Shown piece by piece: positions 35,378-35,535 of a stretch of 35,535 nt of DNA (its first letter is position 1; each line of letters opens with the position of its first letter). The stretch lies in the NCBI GenBank assembly GCA_020719945.1, contig DYPL01000023.1:1-35535 (forward strand). The letters run 5' to 3'. Below the pieces are notes generated by a model. That model had not been told where the DNA came from. It did no database searches and saw only the letters and a program-made list of their open reading frames with translations. The position numbers were made by a program, and so were the translations under genes. The stretch comes from Turneriella parva. Lineage in GTDB: Bacteria > Spirochaetota > Leptospiria > Turneriellales > Turneriellaceae.

Positions 35378-35535
35378 TTATTGAAAGAAATGCCTGATTT
35401 GAAAGAAATTGTAAAACCCAAATACATACCTGACAGTGGCTGCAAATTCTCTCAAGACAGTTTGATTAAAGCGCTCAATCTTTCCATTGCGTTTCAGAAT
35501 ATTGCACACGGTCGAATGCGACAATTCGATTTCGC
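35378..35535 (-). pseudogene. Remnant of an IS transposase (rve/HTH type), right edge
   Basis: On the minus strand an open frame enters from the right edge and stops at TAA 35378. Its first residues, EIELSHSTVCNILKR, look like the helix-turn-helix that precedes the integrase core in IS481/IS3-like transposases. They run directly into NGKIERFNQTVLREF, the motif found near the end of the rve catalytic domain. About 150-200 residues that normally separate these are missing, so the gene seems collapsed by an internal deletion. After LREFAATVR the sequence becomes Phe-rich and loses family character. More of the element may lie beyond the edge. Confidence 0.6.

Noticed and set aside
35390-35535. 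Plus-strand frame from ATG 35390 to the right edge
   Set aside because: It is open, but the opposite strand gives recognisable transposase motifs, while this translation shows none.
1-35535. CRISPR arrays, tRNA or rRNA genes, prophage modules
   Set aside because: I looked for regularly spaced repeats, cloverleaf-like segments and phage genes and found none that I could support.

Overview
The window reads as a chromosome segment of a Gram-negative, double-membrane bacterium, most likely a spirochaete of the Leptospirales. This is an inference. It rests on the ExbB/ExbD/TonB system, lipoproteins with relaxed lipoboxes, a SpoIIE-type phosphatase with a large sensor region, a FapA/DUF342 protein and a che operon containing cheD, a STAS gene and two cheY genes. 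No rRNA, tRNA or CRISPR array was seen. Genes are tightly packed with many 1-4 nt stop/start overlaps, and no gene-free stretch exceeds 300 bases apart from a decayed glycosyltransferase.

Left part (1-5.6 kb): an acidic protein running off the left edge (-), then a + strand block of exbB, exbD, a tonB-like gene, pyrG and rarA. The first three form a proton-motive-force transducer for outer-membrane transport. pyrG and rarA overlap by a few bases.

Chemosensory operon (5.6-16.4 kb, all on -, transcribed right to left): cheY, cheY, STAS, cheA, mcp, cheW, cheR, cheD, cheB, cheW, mcp and a crotonase-fold gene. It encodes a complete receptor-kinase-adaptation pathway: CheA with His46 and a non-canonical middle domain, all three adaptation enzymes, and two receptors that both end in a CheR-docking-type pentapeptide. 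No flagellar gene is linked. The STAS protein and paired CheY proteins suggest an output that may not be classical motor control. The last gene is an enoyl-CoA isomerase-like protein that overlaps the receptor gene.

Middle (16.5-25.9 kb): a SUKH-like small protein; two lipoproteins (an endonuclease/exonuclease/phosphatase enzyme and a HAD-type phosphatase); a GH18 glycoside hydrolase; an unrecognised 692-residue coiled-coil protein whose 3' end lies in a perfect 115/116-bp tandem duplication; an exported TPR-like protein with a good terminator; and a surE-TPR-glycosyltransferase chain in which the glycosyltransferase is a pseudogene.

Right part (25.9-35.5 kb): a Nudix hydrolase; ThiF/MoeB-like, exported unknown and HEAT-repeat genes in a coupled chain; an outer-membrane-type protein coupled to a membrane SpoIIE phosphatase with a canonical EF-hand loop and C-terminal TPRs; Mrp; FapA/DUF342; and, at the right edge, what looks like a deletion-fused remnant of an IS transposase.
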